Of a stretch of 64,000 nt of DNA, positions 28,501 through 38,147 are shown piece after piece. Numbering within the stretch: position 1 is the stretch's first letter; the number at the start of each line of letters is the position of its first letter. The stretch lies in assembly GCF_004353915.1 (NCBI RefSeq), contig NZ_SMRP01000003.1, forward strand, positions 1 through 64,000, written 5' to 3'. The notes beneath the pieces were generated by a model that saw only the letters and a program-made list of their open reading frames with translations, searched no databases and was not told the origin of the DNA. The translations under genes were made by a program, and so were the position numbers. Source of the DNA: Paraburkholderia silviterrae (GTDB lineage: Bacteria; Pseudomonadota; Gammaproteobacteria; Burkholderiales; Burkholderiaceae).

Positions 28501-29310
28501 GGCGCGCGCATGAACCTCGAGCGGCGCCTGCGCCGCGCGCTGCGTGACGGCGAGTTCCTGCTGCACTACCAGCCGCAGGTGGAGATCGAGGGCGGGCGCA
28601 TCGTCGGCATGGAGGCGCTCGTGCGCTGGAGCGATCCCGAGGCGGGGCTCGTGCCGCCGGCGCAGTTCATTCCGGTTGCGGAGGAGAGCGGCCTGATCGG
28701 CCCGCTTTCCGATTGGGTGCTGCGCGAGGCCTGCCGGCAGAACCGCGCGTGGCAGGACGCGGGGCTGCCGCCCGTGCGCGTTTCCGTGAATTTTTCGGCG
28801 AAGACGTTCCATCAGCGCGACATCACCGAGCTGGTGAAGGGTGTGCTTCAGGAGACGGGGCTCGACCCGTGCTGGCTCGAAGTCGAGCTCACCGAAAGCA
28901 CGCTGATGCGCAATACGGAAGAGGCGGTCTCGATGCTCAACGCGCTTCATGAGGCGGGCGTGGGGATCGCCATCGACGATTTCGGCACCGGCTATTCGAG
29001 CCTGAGCTATCTGAAGCGGCTGCCGGTGGACCGGCTCAAGATCGACCGCTCGTTCGTGGCGGACATCGGCAACAGCAGCGACGACGAGACCATCACCGCG
29101 GCCATCATCGCGCTGGCGCATGAGCTGCGGCTGCAGGTGATCGCCGAAGGGGTGGAGACGTCGCAACAGTTCGCGTTCCTGCGCGAGCGCGCATGCGACG
29201 AGCTGCAAGGGTATTTCTTCGCGCCGCCGATGCCGGGCGCGGAAGCCGCGGCGCTCCTGAGCGCGAGCCTGGCATACGAGGAAGGCGCGGGGCTCGCGTG
29301 GCCGGCTTGA
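25528..29310 (+). CDS. Membrane-bound PAS-PAS-LOV-like PAS-GGDEF-EAL cyclic-di-GMP enzyme with periplasmic repeats
   Basis: A 1260-residue sensor. Membrane segment 1 is near residues 10-29 and segment 2 near 403-420. The roughly 370-residue region between them should be periplasmic and contains nine 15-residue repeats (192-326). Cytoplasmic domains follow: PAS1 (about 440-560), PAS2 (about 572-690) and PAS3 (about 697-815). PAS3 carries GQDCRFLQ (739-746) with the photoactive-type Cys742, plus Asn774 and Asn784, but Ile805 replaces the usual LOV glutamine. GGDEF is intact at 901-905 with an RxxD inhibitory site at 892-895. EAL is intact at 1029-1031, with DDFGTGYSS and AEGVET downstream. Both cyclase and phosphodiesterase activity are therefore possible. 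The gene stands alone between the nitrate-reductase-associated gene and a convergent thioesterase. Confidence 0.93.
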   Translation: MNLHYSKRHLINLLVVAAAVGANAFVAWAQIDAQREIDQRAAQAARVRHDLDRLRRALGSGLAALGRFEADGAAEPPGAREARAAELDDTAQVLRAELAADPALAQRFENVAAQASRLADEIDDTLARAQERLADARVQASAQQAEAAHEALAGQGGTAQAGGVRDTGFVAVAPAHGRDLSSWGKTGGSVSSLVESYAGKAGVLASSLVEPYAGKPGVLAPSLAAPYANKPGVSAASLAAPYANKPGVSAASLAAPYSTKPGVPAMSLAAPYATKPGVSATSLASPYSSKPGTLASSLADPYAKKPALPGSSLAEPYASSTTVADTAAQPAVAPTAQPDVPAQPVAADHALAGVAPWVASEYIRLDTRVDRVDARLSSLQGEQDRALASAFAESSSAGRRASILLIVTMLSGAALLIYTFGARENAAREKLRALAGMRARNERFQGLFDAHPVPMYVFDRETLRFLAVNVAAIQQYGYSEEEFLAMTIREIRPADDVARLEQHLARSDTLTQNVRTMAGIWRHARRDGSLISADISHHSLVFQGRAAVFVLADDVTEQIKAEVEAQRSNQMLETVIDNIPQRIFWKDAQSRYLGCNMTFARDAGLAYPEQIVGKTDDDLPWRAYALAWHAQDRDVIESGLPRINFEEELTIDGVHRTTLTSKLPLLDGDGRVMGVLGSYSDTTESKRADLALRLQSRALDACVNAILITGPGPDGSNLIEYANPAFRRITGYDPADVIGQDCRFLQRDDRDQEGLIAVRQALLANREVSAVLRNYRKDGALFWNQLLIAPVPDLDGGITHHIGIINDVTELIRYQEQLEYQANYDSLTQLPNRNLLRDRLQQALVSAQRHARGVAVLFIDLDGFKNVNDSLGHSVGDRLLGVVAERLTRCTRTSDTVARHGGDEFVIVLTDTIDEKSLIGWMERARSMISEPVWIDGTELYVGCSMGASVYPQDGNDAEALLKKADVAMYRAKELGRNTFQFYQPEMNASAGARMNLERRLRRALRDGEFLLHYQPQVEIEGGRIVGMEALVRWSDPEAGLVPPAQFIPVAEESGLIGPLSDWVLREACRQNRAWQDAGLPPVRVSVNFSAKTFHQRDITELVKGVLQETGLDPCWLEVELTESTLMRNTEEAVSMLNALHEAGVGIAIDDFGTGYSSLSYLKRLPVDRLKIDRSFVADIGNSSDDETITAAIIALAHELRLQVIAEGVETSQQFAFLRERACDELQGYFFAPPMPGAEAAALLSASLAYEEGAGLAWPA
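26101..26505 (+). repeat. 45-bp tandem repeat (nine 15-residue units) inside the GGDEF/EAL gene
   Basis: Nine consecutive 45-bp units encode a 15-residue motif of the form SLAxPYAxKPGVxAx (residues 192-326). The ninth unit is degenerate after the first seven residues. Units three (26191-26235) and four (26236-26280) are identical at the DNA level, which points to recent duplication. Every unit keeps Ser-Leu, a Tyr and, in most, Lys-Pro-Gly. The region is predicted periplasmic. Confidence 0.92.
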
Positions 29311-29441
29311 TGTGCCTTCGGAGGGCCTGATGCAAGCGGATCGGGTCGTGCACGCGGCAAGCCCGCGCGCCGTGCCCGGTCATGCGAACGCGTCTGCAAC
29401 CGGGCGCTGCGGCGCGATGTACGAACCGGGCGGGCTGGACC

Positions 29442-29837
29442 TTATTCGACCGCCGGCAACGGACGCGGGCGGCGGTCGGCGCCCGTGGCCACGTAGGTGA
29501 GCGTCGCTTCGGTCACCTTCACGACTTCATCGCTCAGACGCATGCGCTGGGCGTAGACCTCGACCTCGACGGTCACCGAGGTCGTGCCGGTTTTGACGAT
29601 ATCGGCATAAAAGCTCAGCAGGTCGCCGACAAACACCGGCTGCTTGAACAGGAACGAGTTCACCGCGACGGTCGCGACGCGGCCGTTGGCGCGGCGGCTC
29701 GCCGGGATCGAGCCGGCGATGTCGACCTGCGACATGATCCAGCCGCCGAACACGTCGCCGTGGACGTTGGCGTCGGAGGGCTGCGGCACGACGCGCAGCG
29801 CGGGCGACTTCTGGGGGAGCGGGGAAGAGTCGGTCAT
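29442..29837 (-). CDS. Acyl-CoA thioesterase (YciA-like hotdog fold)
   Basis: A 131-residue hotdog-fold thioesterase. The catalytic block ANVHGDVFGGWIMSQVDIAG near residues 23-42 is characteristic of YciA/BFIT-type acyl-CoA thioesterases, followed by VNSFLFKQPVFVGDLLSFYA. It hydrolyses acyl-CoAs to free acids and CoA in the cytosol. The ATG at 29837 gives the normal family length; the frame continues upstream without a plausible start. It is convergent with the GGDEF/EAL gene. Substrate range is not deducible. Confidence 0.88.
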   Translation of the reverse strand: MTDSSPLPQKSPALRVVPQPSDANVHGDVFGGWIMSQVDIAGSIPASRRANGRVATVAVNSFLFKQPVFVGDLLSFYADIVKTGTTSVTVEVEVYAQRMRLSDEVVKVTEATLTYVATGADRRPRPLPAVE

Positions 29838-30227
29838 TGGGTGTCCATGAAAAGGGCTGGAACAGCGGGGCTCCAACAGCAGGGCAGATACGGGACATAG
29901 GCGGCACAAAAACGCCGCCGCAGACGCGGCCTCATGTCCTGGTAGAGGTAGCACACGGGACGCGGCGCCCGGTGGCACAGGCCAGTTGTACGCGCCAGTT
30001 GCACGCGCCAGTGGCCGTCAGCGGGGCGCGCTGCCTTCTGCGACAATACGGTGTCAGGAATTGTACGGGAAAGCGGCAGGCGCGGCGGTGCAGCCAGAAC
30101 GGCACACAGCATCGATCCGGCGCGCCCCGGAACCCGTCGTCCATCTCCCCAACAATACGCTGTGCTTCCCGCGCGCGACCTTGACTCTCGAGGCGCCCGC
30201 TCGCGGCACGCCCCTGGTCGCCCGTCC
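29838..30227. other. Divergent intergenic region between the thioesterase and the ABC exporter
   Basis: A 390-bp gap with no supportable gene. It must contain the promoters of the two divergent genes. A 13-bp direct repeat (29981-30019) is listed separately. GGCGGC and GCCGCC near 29897-29917 form a short hairpin around an A-rich loop, of unknown meaning. Confidence 0.45.
29981..30019. repeat. Three 13-bp direct repeats in the divergent promoter region
   Basis: GCCAGTTGTACGC (29981), GCCAGTTGCACGC (29994) and the weaker GCCAGTGGCCGTC (30007) follow one another without gaps. The first two differ at one base. Position between divergent genes makes a binding site possible; slippage is the simple alternative. 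Confidence 0.6.
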
Positions 30228-32126
30228 ATGCGCCGCTTTCCCGCCTCCAACGAACCCGCGCCGCTCGCCACCGGGCCGCGCAACGACTGGCAGACCATCA
30301 TTTCGCTGCTGCCGTATCTCACCGCCTACAAGTGGCGCGTGGCGTTCGCGCTCACTTGCCTGATCGGCGCGAAGGTCGCTAACCTCGGCGTGCCGATCGT
30401 GATGAAGCACATCGTCGACAATCTCGCCGCCGTACGGCACCTCACCGCGCTCGGGCGCGCCGAGCACGCCCCCGGCATCGTGCTGATGGGCGGCGTGGGG
30501 CTCCTCGTGGTGGCCTATGCGGTGGTGCGCCTCTCGACGTCCCTTTTCACGGAGATGCGCGAGATCCTCTTTTCGAAGGTGACGGAAAGCGCCGTGCGCC
30601 AGCTCGCGCTCAAGGTGTTCCAGCATCTGCATGCGCTTTCGCTGCGCTTTCATCTGGAGCGCCAGACCGGCGGCATGTCGCGCGACATCGAACGCGGCAC
30701 GCGCGGCATCACGCAGCTCATCTCGTACTCGCTCTACAGCATCTTGCCGACGCTCGTCGAAGTGGGCCTCGTGCTGGGCTTCTTCACGGTGAAATATGAG
30801 GCGTACTACGCAATCGTCACGCTCGTGGCGCTGGCCGCGTACATCGTCTTCACCGTGAAAGTGACCGAGTGGCGCACGCATTTTCGCCGCACGATGAACG
30901 AGCTCGATTCACGCGCGAACTCGCGGGCGATCGACTCGCTCATCAACTACGAGACCGTGAAGTACTTCGGCAACGAAGCGTGGGAGACGCAGCGCTACGA
31001 CGAGAACCTGCGCCGCTACCGTGCGGCGGCGATCAAGTCGCAGCAGTCGCTTTCCGCGCTCAACTTCGGGCAGCAGGCGATCATCGGCACGGGGCTCGTG
31101 TTCATCCTGTGGCGCGCGACCCAGGGCGTGATGGCCGGCAAGCTCACGCTGGGCGACCTCGTGCTCATCAACACCTTCATGCTGCAGCTTTACATTCCGC
31201 TGAATTTTCTCGGCGTGGTGTATCGCGAGCTCAAGCAGAGCCTCACCGACATGGACCGCATGTTCACCTTGCTCACCGTCGCGCGCGAGGTGCCCGATGC
31301 GCCGGGCGCGCCGCCGCTAGCGGTGCGCGGCGGCGAGGTGCGCTTCACGCACGTGAATTTCGCCTATGAACCGGCGCGTCAGATCCTGCATGACGTGAGC
31401 TTCACCATTGCGGCGGGCACGACGACGGCGGTCGTGGGCCACAGCGGCTCGGGCAAGTCCACGCTCTCGCGCCTGTTGTTCCGCTTCTACGATCTCGACC
31501 GCGAGACGGGCGGCGCGATCACGATCGACGGCCAGGACATTCGCGACGTGACGCAGGATTCGCTGCGCGCGTCGATCGGCATCGTGCCGCAGGACACGGT
31601 GCTCTTCAACGATTCGATCTACTACAACATCGCCTACGGCCGGCCCGAGGCGAGCCGCGAGGAAGTGATCGCGGCGGCGCGCGCGGCGCACATTCACGCG
31701 TTCATCGAGAGCCTGCCGAAGGGCTATGACACGCCGGTGGGCGAGCGGGGCCTCAAGCTCTCGGGCGGCGAGAAGCAGCGCGTGGCGATCGCGCGCACGC
31801 TGCTCAAGAATCCGCCGATCCTGCTGTTCGACGAGGCGACCTCGGCGCTCGATTCGCGCTCGGAGCGCGCGATCCAGCATGAGCTCGATCTGATCGCGCG
31901 CGAGCGCACGACGCTCGTGATCGCGCACCGGCTTTCAACGATCGTGCACGCCCAGCAGATCATCGTGATGGATCACGGACGCATCGTGGAGCGCGGCACG
32001 CACGCGGAGCTTCTGCGCGCCGAAGGCCAGTATGCGCAGATGTGGGCGCTGCAGCAGCAGCGGGCGAGCGAAGCGGACCGGGCCGCGGCCGAGCCGGCTT
32101 CGATTGCCACTGAGCGCGGACGCTAG
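30228..32126 (+). CDS. Atm1-type ABC exporter (half-transporter, membrane and ATPase domains fused)
   Basis: A 632-residue half-transporter. Residues about 25-330 hold six predicted membrane segments with the Atm1/HMT signature MSRDIERGTRGI and NYETVKYFGNEAWE. The ATPase domain has Walker A GHSGSGKST (near 408), Q-loop IVPQDTVLFND, signature LSGGEKQRVAIART and Walker B ILLFDEATSALDSR. Bacterial Atm1 relatives export glutathione-linked compounds and are tied to heavy-metal tolerance and Fe-S homeostasis. The ATG at 30228 (MRRFPASNEPAP) is chosen for homology; the frame extends upstream with non-conserved sequence. It is convergent with murU. Confidence 0.92.
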   Translation: MRRFPASNEPAPLATGPRNDWQTIISLLPYLTAYKWRVAFALTCLIGAKVANLGVPIVMKHIVDNLAAVRHLTALGRAEHAPGIVLMGGVGLLVVAYAVVRLSTSLFTEMREILFSKVTESAVRQLALKVFQHLHALSLRFHLERQTGGMSRDIERGTRGITQLISYSLYSILPTLVEVGLVLGFFTVKYEAYYAIVTLVALAAYIVFTVKVTEWRTHFRRTMNELDSRANSRAIDSLINYETVKYFGNEAWETQRYDENLRRYRAAAIKSQQSLSALNFGQQAIIGTGLVFILWRATQGVMAGKLTLGDLVLINTFMLQLYIPLNFLGVVYRELKQSLTDMDRMFTLLTVAREVPDAPGAPPLAVRGGEVRFTHVNFAYEPARQILHDVSFTIAAGTTTAVVGHSGSGKSTLSRLLFRFYDLDRETGGAITIDGQDIRDVTQDSLRASIGIVPQDTVLFNDSIYYNIAYGRPEASREEVIAAARAAHIHAFIESLPKGYDTPVGERGLKLSGGEKQRVAIARTLLKNPPILLFDEATSALDSRSERAIQHELDLIARERTTLVIAHRLSTIVHAQQIIVMDHGRIVERGTHAELLRAEGQYAQMWALQQQRASEADRAAAEPASIATERGR

Positions 32127-32145
32127 AGCGGGCACTGAACGCGGA

Positions 32146-32889
32146 TCAGCCGCGCTGCGTCACGCGCAACGCGGTGTCGAGCGCCGCGAGCTGCGCGGGC
32201 GTGCCCACGTTTTCCCAGTGCCCCTCGAAGAGCTCGCCGCTCGCGCGCTTCGCCGCGATGGCCTCGCGGTAGTACGGCGTGAGCGCGCGCTTCTCGCCGC
32301 GCGGCAGGCTGCGGAACATGCGCGTGTCGTAGAGGCCGATATTGCCGAAGGTGTAGCGCGGCGCGCCGTCGAGCGCGAGCAGGCCGTCGGCGCCGAGCGC
32401 GAAGTCGCCGGCCCGGTGAAAGGGCGGATTGGGCACCATCACGAGATGCATGCCGGGCTCGGGCTGCGCCGCGAGCGCCTCGGCGCGCGCGTTCAACACG
32501 CCGAAGTCGTATTCGCTATAGACATCGCCGCTCACCGCGAGAAACACGGCCGGCTCGCCCGCGCGCTCGAGCAAGGGCAGCGCCTGGGCGATGCCGCCCG
32601 CGGTTTCGAGCGCGTCGGTCTCGGCGGAGTAGTGCAGCTGCACGCCGAAGCGCGCGCCGTTGCCGAGCGCGGCCTCGATCTGCGCGCCGAGCCACGCGTG
32701 ATTGATGACGACGCGCGTGTAGCCCGCCGCCGCGAGCCGCTCTATCTGCCAGACGATGAGCGGCTTGCCGCCGGCTTCGAGCAGCGGTTTCGGGCAGGTG
32801 TCGGTGAGCGGGCGCATGCGCTCGCCGCGCCCGGCGGCGAAGATCATCGCCGTGCGCTCCGCCGTGTCCATTGCAGGGGCACGCGTCAT
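32146..32889 (-). CDS. murU: N-acetylmuramate-1-phosphate uridylyltransferase (MurU-type nucleotidyltransferase)
   Basis: A 247-residue sugar-1-phosphate nucleotidyltransferase. The nucleotide-binding motif is AMIFAAGRGERMRPLTDTCPKPLLE near residues 14-38, and the metal-binding aspartate is in VSGDVYSEYD near 119. In Pseudomonas MurU makes UDP-MurNAc from MurNAc-1-phosphate, completing the cell-wall recycling route that bypasses MurA. It lies 45 bases after amgK, the known partner, which is the main reason to prefer MurU over a mannose-1-phosphate guanylyltransferase. AAGG lies about eight bases upstream of the ATG. Confidence 0.88.
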   Translation of the reverse strand: MTRAPAMDTAERTAMIFAAGRGERMRPLTDTCPKPLLEAGGKPLIVWQIERLAAAGYTRVVINHAWLGAQIEAALGNGARFGVQLHYSAETDALETAGGIAQALPLLERAGEPAVFLAVSGDVYSEYDFGVLNARAEALAAQPEPGMHLVMVPNPPFHRAGDFALGADGLLALDGAPRYTFGNIGLYDTRMFRSLPRGEKRALTPYYREAIAAKRASGELFEGHWENVGTPAQLAALDTALRVTQRG

Positions 32890-32934
32890 GAATTCGACCT
32901 TGTTGTCATGAATGATTGAGGGGAGCCAGCGCGA

Positions 32935-33984
32935 TCAGAACGTGTAGCCGACGTCGGCGCTCGTGCCTTGCAACTCGTCGATGAGCCGCGCGAACGGCAC
33001 AAGCGGACGATAGCGGTGCGCGACCTTGCCCGCGTAGTCGAGAAAGCGCGGCAGGTCGGCCATGTAGTGGGGCTTGGCGTCCCGATAGTTGATGCGGCAA
33101 AAGAGGCCCAGCACCTTGATGTGGCGCTGCAGCCCCATCCATTCGAGCTGGCGGTAGAACTCGCCGAAGTCCGCATCGACGGGCAGCCCGGCCTTCTTCG
33201 CGCGCTCCCAGTAGTACGCGAAGCAGTCGAGCTCGAACTCCTCGTCCCAGCTCAGGAACGCGTCGCGCAACAGCGAGGCGATGTCGTAGGTGATCGGGCC
33301 GTAGACCGCGTCCTGGAAGTCGAGCACGCCGGGGTTGGGTGTCGCGATCATCAAGTTGCGCGGCATGAAATCGCGCAGCATGAAGACCTGCGGCTGGGCG
33401 CGCGCGCTCGCAATCAGCAGCGCGAAGGTGCGATCGAGCACGCCTCGCGTGGCTTCGTCGACCTTGCGGCCCAGATGGCGCTCCAGATACCACTCGGGCA
33501 TCAGTTCCATCTCGCGGCGCAGGAACGCCTCGTCGAAGGCGGGGAGCACGTCCTCGCGCGAGGCGAGCTGGAAGCGGATCAGCGCGTCGATGGCGTCGCG
33601 CATGAGCGCGCGCGCTTGAGGGCCGGGGCCCGCATCGGTGAGCGCCTTGAGGTAAGGGGCCGTGCCGAGATCGGTCACGAGCATGAGACCCGCGTCGAGA
33701 TCGACTTCGAGCACGCGCGGCACGTGCACGCCGGCCGCCTCGAGCAGCTGCGCGACCTGCACGAACTCGCGGCACTTTTCGGGCGGCGGCGCGTCGACGG
33801 CGATCAGCGTCGCGCCGTGCGTGCCGGCACTCGCGAGGCGGAAGTAGCGGCGAAAGCTCGCGTCGGCGGAGGCTGGGGCGAGGGTGGCGAGGTCGAGCGC
33901 GTATTTTTCTGCGTGGCCGGCAAGCCAGGCGGCGAGCAGGTCGCGGCGGGCGTCGGCCGGGGAAGACGGGGCTATGAGGGTCAT
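32935..33984 (-). CDS. amgK: Anomeric N-acetylmuramate/N-acetylglucosamine kinase (AmgK)
   Basis: A 349-residue kinase of the aminoglycoside-phosphotransferase fold. It has DASFRRYFRLAS near residue 40, the catalytic loop FMLRDFMPRNLM near 202 and the metal-binding LDFQDAVYGPITYDIASLLRD near 221. AmgK phosphorylates MurNAc or GlcNAc at C1 during peptidoglycan recycling. MurU downstream then forms UDP-MurNAc, a route linked to intrinsic fosfomycin tolerance in Pseudomonas. The start at 33984 (MTLIAPSSPADAR) lacks an obvious ribosome-binding site; a TTG four to five codons earlier is possible. Divergent from lptD. Confidence 0.9.
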   Translation of the reverse strand: MTLIAPSSPADARRDLLAAWLAGHAEKYALDLATLAPASADASFRRYFRLASAGTHGATLIAVDAPPPEKCREFVQVAQLLEAAGVHVPRVLEVDLDAGLMLVTDLGTAPYLKALTDAGPGPQARALMRDAIDALIRFQLASREDVLPAFDEAFLRREMELMPEWYLERHLGRKVDEATRGVLDRTFALLIASARAQPQVFMLRDFMPRNLMIATPNPGVLDFQDAVYGPITYDIASLLRDAFLSWDEEFELDCFAYYWERAKKAGLPVDADFGEFYRQLEWMGLQRHIKVLGLFCRINYRDAKPHYMADLPRFLDYAGKVAHRYRPLVPFARLIDELQGTSADVGYTF

Positions 33985-34023
33985 GAAAACCGGAGGCAAA
34001 ATCAGTGGATCAACGTCTTGCCA

Positions 34024-34029
34024 TATAAT
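34024..34029 (+). promoter_or_regulatory. Candidate -10 box in the amgK-lptD divergent region
   Basis: A perfect TATAAT on the plus strand overlaps TATTAT on the minus strand within the 285-bp gap between amgK and lptD. Either could serve its gene. On the minus strand it would give a leader of about 35 bases to the amgK start. On the plus strand the leader to lptD would be about 230 bases. No convincing -35 box was found for either. Confidence 0.35.
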
Positions 34030-34269
34030 ACCCCACGACTTTTTTGACGCGACTCGCGCCAAAGCCCGCATGACGGTTCGCTCGCCGCACTTATCGCCAG
34101 TCCATCGTCCGATGAATTGTAAATAATTGTGCGCGAAGTTGCCTTGATCGTTGCTTCGACCGTCGCCCTGCTCCGGTTTCTCGCCCGAGCCAGGGTCACG
34201 AGGCCGATGCACCGGCAGTGGAGCCGTGATGGGCGGGCAGGCTGACGGGCCGATACGCCAAAACCATAC

Positions 34270-36645
34270 ATGCCGCCCAGACAGTTTTTCCAGACGATCT
34301 CCAAAAGTGACGACGGCGTGCCGGGCAAGCGGCGGCTCATCGCGGCGCTCGTGGCCATGCCGGGTCTCTTGCCCGCGCTCGCGCACGCCCAGCTCGCGGG
34401 TGACGCTGCGCAGCCCCAGCGGCTGGACGACGCGTGGAGCCTGCGTCTTTCCCCGCAACTCGAGGATCATCCGAACGCGCCCGGCCAGCGGCCGGCCACG
34501 TTCGTGCTCGGCGATTCGGCCACCGGGACATCGGGCGCCGACACCGCCGTCAAAGGCTCGGCCGAGCTGCGCCAGGGCACGAACGTCGTCAAGGGCGACG
34601 CGCTTCACTACGACGAAGACACCGACATGGCCGACGCCTACGGCAATGTCGTCGTCAATCAGAGCGGCACGACCTTCGCCGGTCCGGAAGCGCACCTGAA
34701 GGTCGAGGCGAACGAGGGCTTCATGCCCACGCCGAAGTACCACTTTTCGGTGACCGGCGGCTCGGGTAGCGGCGAGCGCGCGGACCTGCTCGACAGCGAG
34801 CGCTCGGTGCTCACCAACGGCACCTACACGGCCTGTCAGTGTTCGTCGGATCCGGCCTGGTATATCAAGGGCACCGAGTTCGACTTCGACACGGGCGCGG
34901 ACGAAGGCGTCGCGCACAACAGCGTGCTGTTCTTCCAGAACGTGCCGATTTTCGCGAGCCCGTGGTTCTCGTTTCCGCTCTCGGGCGATCGCCGCAGCGG
35001 CCTGTTGCCGCCGACGTTCTCGATCAGCTCGACGAACGGCTTCGAGTTGTCGATGCCGTATTACTTCAACATCGCGCCGAACCGCGACCTCACGCTCACG
35101 CCCGAGATCATCTCGAAGCGCGGCGCGTTCATGCAGGCCAACTACCGGTATCTCTCGACGAACTACTCGGGCACGTTCACCGGTACGTTCCTGCCCAACG
35201 ACGCGATCACGAAGACCAACCGCTACGCGCTGTTCATCCAGCACAACCAGAACTTCGGCAACGGGTTCGCCGGTTACATCTACTACAACAAGGTCTCGGA
35301 CAACACCTATCCGGAAGACCTGGCGTCGCCCGCCAATCAGTTCCTGAACGGCACGCAGACGCTGTACCAGCAGGAAGCGGGCATCACGTACAACAACGGA
35401 CCCTGGTCCGTGCTCGGCCGCTATCAGCACTGGCAGACGCTTTCGCCGTCGATTGCGCCGTACGGCCGCGAGCCCGAGCTCAACGTGAAGTACGCGAAGT
35501 ACAACGTGGGCGGCTTCGACTACGGCATGGAAGCCGACTACTCGCGCTTTCGCATCACGACGGCGGATGCGACCGAGGGCGACCGCGTTGTCTTCAACCC
35601 GTACCTGTCGTACTCGCTCACGGGGCCGGGATACTTCGTCACGCCGAAGGTGCAATGGCACTTCGCGGACTACAACCTGAGCAACATCGGCAATGACGTG
35701 CCCGCCGGCACGCCCAAGAGCTTCACCGAATCGATCCCCACCTTCACGTTCGACACGGGGCTCGTGTTCGACCGCTCGGTGCATCTGTTCGGCACGGATT
35801 ACATCCAGACCCTGGAACCGCGCCTGTACTACGTCTACACGCCGTACCGCAACCAGGAGTTCGCGCCCCTTTTCGACACCGCGGAAGCCGACTTCGGCCT
35901 CGCGGAGATCTTTACGCCGAACACCTTCGTCGGCAACGACCGCATTGCCGATGCGAACCGTCTCACGGCGGCGCTGACCACGCGCTTCATCGACGCAGCC
36001 ACGGGCGACGAGCGCGCGCGCTTCGTGATCGCGCAGCAATACTATTTCACCGACCAGCGCGTCACGCTGATCCCGGGCGAGTCGCCCGGCACCGGCACGG
36101 CGCATTCGGACCTGATTGCCGGCATGTCGCTTAAGATCGGGGGCGGTTTCGCTTCGGAAACGGCGTTCCAATATAATGCCGACCAGGGCCAGCTGACCAA
36201 GGCGAGCGTTGGCTTCGGCTATAGCCCGGGGCCGAGCCGCGTGCTCAACGTGGCCTACCGGTACACGCGCGAGAACAGCAGCACGCTCGACAATCAGCCC
36301 ATCAACCAGATCCTGATTTCGGCTCAATGGCCGTTCTCGCATCGGGTGTACGCTGTGGGCCGCTTCAATTACGATCTGAACGGCCACAAGATCGTCGACG
36401 GCCTGGTCGGCATGCAGTACGACGCGGATTGCTGGGCGCTCGGCGTCGGCATCCAGCGCTATGCGAACGGGATCAACACCACTGGCGGGAATAATTCGGC
36501 CACGCGTTTTCTCGCGCAGTTGACGCTCAAGGGGTTGTCGAACGTGGACAACGGCCTCGTTGCGGCGTTCAAGGCCGGCGTGCCGGGCTACACGCAGCCG
36601 CCAGGACAACCGCCGCTGCCGTCGCGCTTTACGGATTATCAATAA
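34270..36645 (+). CDS. lptD: LPS-assembly outer-membrane protein LptD
   Basis: A 791-residue outer-membrane beta-barrel that, with LptE, inserts lipopolysaccharide into the outer leaflet. Residues 20-45 contain a signal peptide ([19 protein letters not shown]). An LptA-like jelly roll follows at about 75-160 ([21 protein letters not shown]), then a long barrel rich in aromatic beta strands. CQC near 195 and a cysteine in [11 protein letters not shown] near 722 are candidates for the structural disulfide; only one C-terminal cysteine is seen where E. coli has two adjacent ones. It heads the run lptD-surA-pdxA-ksgA, a conserved envelope/ribosome cluster. Confidence 0.95.
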   Translation: MPPRQFFQTISKSDDGVPGKRRLIAALVAMPGLLPALAHAQLAGDAAQPQRLDDAWSLRLSPQLEDHPNAPGQRPATFVLGDSATGTSGADTAVKGSAELRQGTNVVKGDALHYDEDTDMADAYGNVVVNQSGTTFAGPEAHLKVEANEGFMPTPKYHFSVTGGSGSGERADLLDSERSVLTNGTYTACQCSSDPAWYIKGTEFDFDTGADEGVAHNSVLFFQNVPIFASPWFSFPLSGDRRSGLLPPTFSISSTNGFELSMPYYFNIAPNRDLTLTPEIISKRGAFMQANYRYLSTNYSGTFTGTFLPNDAITKTNRYALFIQHNQNFGNGFAGYIYYNKVSDNTYPEDLASPANQFLNGTQTLYQQEAGITYNNGPWSVLGRYQHWQTLSPSIAPYGREPELNVKYAKYNVGGFDYGMEADYSRFRITTADATEGDRVVFNPYLSYSLTGPGYFVTPKVQWHFADYNLSNIGNDVPAGTPKSFTESIPTFTFDTGLVFDRSVHLFGTDYIQTLEPRLYYVYTPYRNQEFAPLFDTAEADFGLAEIFTPNTFVGNDRIADANRLTAALTTRFIDAATGDERARFVIAQQYYFTDQRVTLIPGESPGTGTAHSDLIAGMSLKIGGGFASETAFQYNADQGQLTKASVGFGYSPGPSRVLNVAYRYTRENSSTLDNQPINQILISAQWPFSHRVYAVGRFNYDLNGHKIVDGLVGMQYDADCWALGVGIQRYANGINTTGGNNSATRFLAQLTLKGLSNVDNGLVAAFKAGVPGYTQPPGQPPLPSRFTDYQ

Positions 36646-36760
36646 CGCGTGAACCGGCGCATGCGGCCCCAGAGCCTCGCGAGCCGGTGCAGTGCGGGTT
36701 CGGTTGCATAGAGACGGGCGAAGCGGCCCGCCAACTTTGTTTGGAGTATCTGTGGGAATC

Positions 36761-38125
36761 ATGAAAAAGCTTCGCCTGGCAGCGTTCGCTGCGAGTATCT
36801 TCGCCGTCGCGGGACTGTTGCCGGCCGCGCCGGTGTTCGCGCAGGGGCTCGCGCCCGCCGCCGGTGGCCAGACGGCCGACACGATCGCGGCGGTCGTCAA
36901 CGACGGCGTGATCACGCAGCGCGAGCTCGACAACCGCGTCGGGCTCATCACGCGCCGCCTGAACCAGCAGAACGCGCCGGTCCCGCCCATGGACCAGTTG
37001 CAGGCGCAGGTGCTCAACCAGATGGTGCTCGAGCGCATTCAGCTGCAAAAGGCGAAGGAAGACGGCATCTCGGTCGACGACACCGCCGTGCAGCGCACCC
37101 TCGAGCGCCTCGCCCAGGCCAACGGCATGGACCTCGCCACCTACCGCGCGCGCATCGAAGCGGCCGGCGTGCCCTGGGCCACGTTCACGAAGGACGCGCG
37201 CACCGAGCTCACGCTCTCGAAGCTGCGCGAGAAGGAAGTGGATAGCAAGATCTCGGTCAGTGACGCCGAAGTCGCGAACTACATCGCGAGCCAGCGCGGG
37301 CCGAACGCGGGTCAGCAAAACGACCTGCACTTCGAGCACATCTTGATCAAGGCGCCGCTGAACGCGCCGGAGACCGACATCGAAGCCGCGCAGAAGAAAG
37401 CCGACGATCTCCTGAAAGAGGCGCAATCGGGCAGCAAGTTCTCGAGCCTCGCGAAGTCGAACTCGCAGGCGGCCGACGCCAGCAAGGGCGGCGACATGGG
37501 CTTCCTGCCGCCCTCGAAGCTGCCGCCCGAGTGGGTCACGGCCGCCTCCACGCTGCGTCCGGGCGAGGTGAACCCCTCGGTGATCCGCACCAACGACGGC
37601 TTCGAGATCGTTCGCCTCGTCGAGCGCCGCCAGGGGCAGGGTACGAGCGCCGCGGCGCCGCAACTCGTGCAGACGCACGTACGCCACATTCTGCTGCGCG
37701 TGGGTGACGGCATGTCCGAGCCGCAGGCGCGCCAGAAGCTGCTGGAAATCAAGAAGGAAGTGCAGGCCGGCGGCGACTTCGCCAAGTTCGCGCACACCTA
37801 TTCGCAGGACGGCTCGGCCTCGCAAGGCGGCGACCTCGGCTGGATCAGCCCGGGTGAAACCGTGCCCGAATTCGAGCGCGCCATGAACACGCTGCAGGAC
37901 GGTCAGATCAGCGACCCGGTGCGCACCGAATACGGCTATCACCTGATCCAGGTGCTGGGCCGCCGTGAAGCGGAAGGCTCGGTTGCGCAGCAGATGGATC
38001 TCGCGCGCCAGGCCATCGGCCAGCGCAAGGCGGAGCAGGCTTACGCCGACTGGCTGCGCCAGTTGCGCGACACGGCCTACGTCGACTACAAGATCAGCGG
38101 CCTGACGCCGCCGCAGCAACACTGA
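36761..38125 (+). CDS. surA: Periplasmic chaperone/peptidyl-prolyl isomerase SurA
   Basis: A 454-residue periplasmic folding factor for outer-membrane proteins, including LptD encoded just upstream. It has a signal peptide ([20 protein letters not shown], cleaved after VFAQ), a SurA N-domain beginning [20 protein letters not shown] near residue 42, and two parvulin domains: one from about 188 ([11 protein letters not shown]), the other from about 308 ([13 protein letters not shown]). A GTG at 36752 with GGAG five bases upstream is a strong alternative start adding three residues. It is 22 bases before pdxA. Confidence 0.95.
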   Translation: MKKLRLAAFAASIFAVAGLLPAAPVFAQGLAPAAGGQTADTIAAVVNDGVITQRELDNRVGLITRRLNQQNAPVPPMDQLQAQVLNQMVLERIQLQKAKEDGISVDDTAVQRTLERLAQANGMDLATYRARIEAAGVPWATFTKDARTELTLSKLREKEVDSKISVSDAEVANYIASQRGPNAGQQNDLHFEHILIKAPLNAPETDIEAAQKKADDLLKEAQSGSKFSSLAKSNSQAADASKGGDMGFLPPSKLPPEWVTAASTLRPGEVNPSVIRTNDGFEIVRLVERRQGQGTSAAAPQLVQTHVRHILLRVGDGMSEPQARQKLLEIKKEVQAGGDFAKFAHTYSQDGSASQGGDLGWISPGETVPEFERAMNTLQDGQISDPVRTEYGYHLIQVLGRREAEGSVAQQMDLARQAIGQRKAEQAYADWLRQLRDTAYVDYKISGLTPPQQH

Positions 38126-38147
38126 TCCCCCGCAAAGGAACCACGCC

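Noticed and set aside
34002-37038. Long upstream extension of the amgK frame on the minus strand
   Set aside because: It lies antisense to lptD and surA. AmgK homology begins at 33984, and everything upstream lacks domain character.
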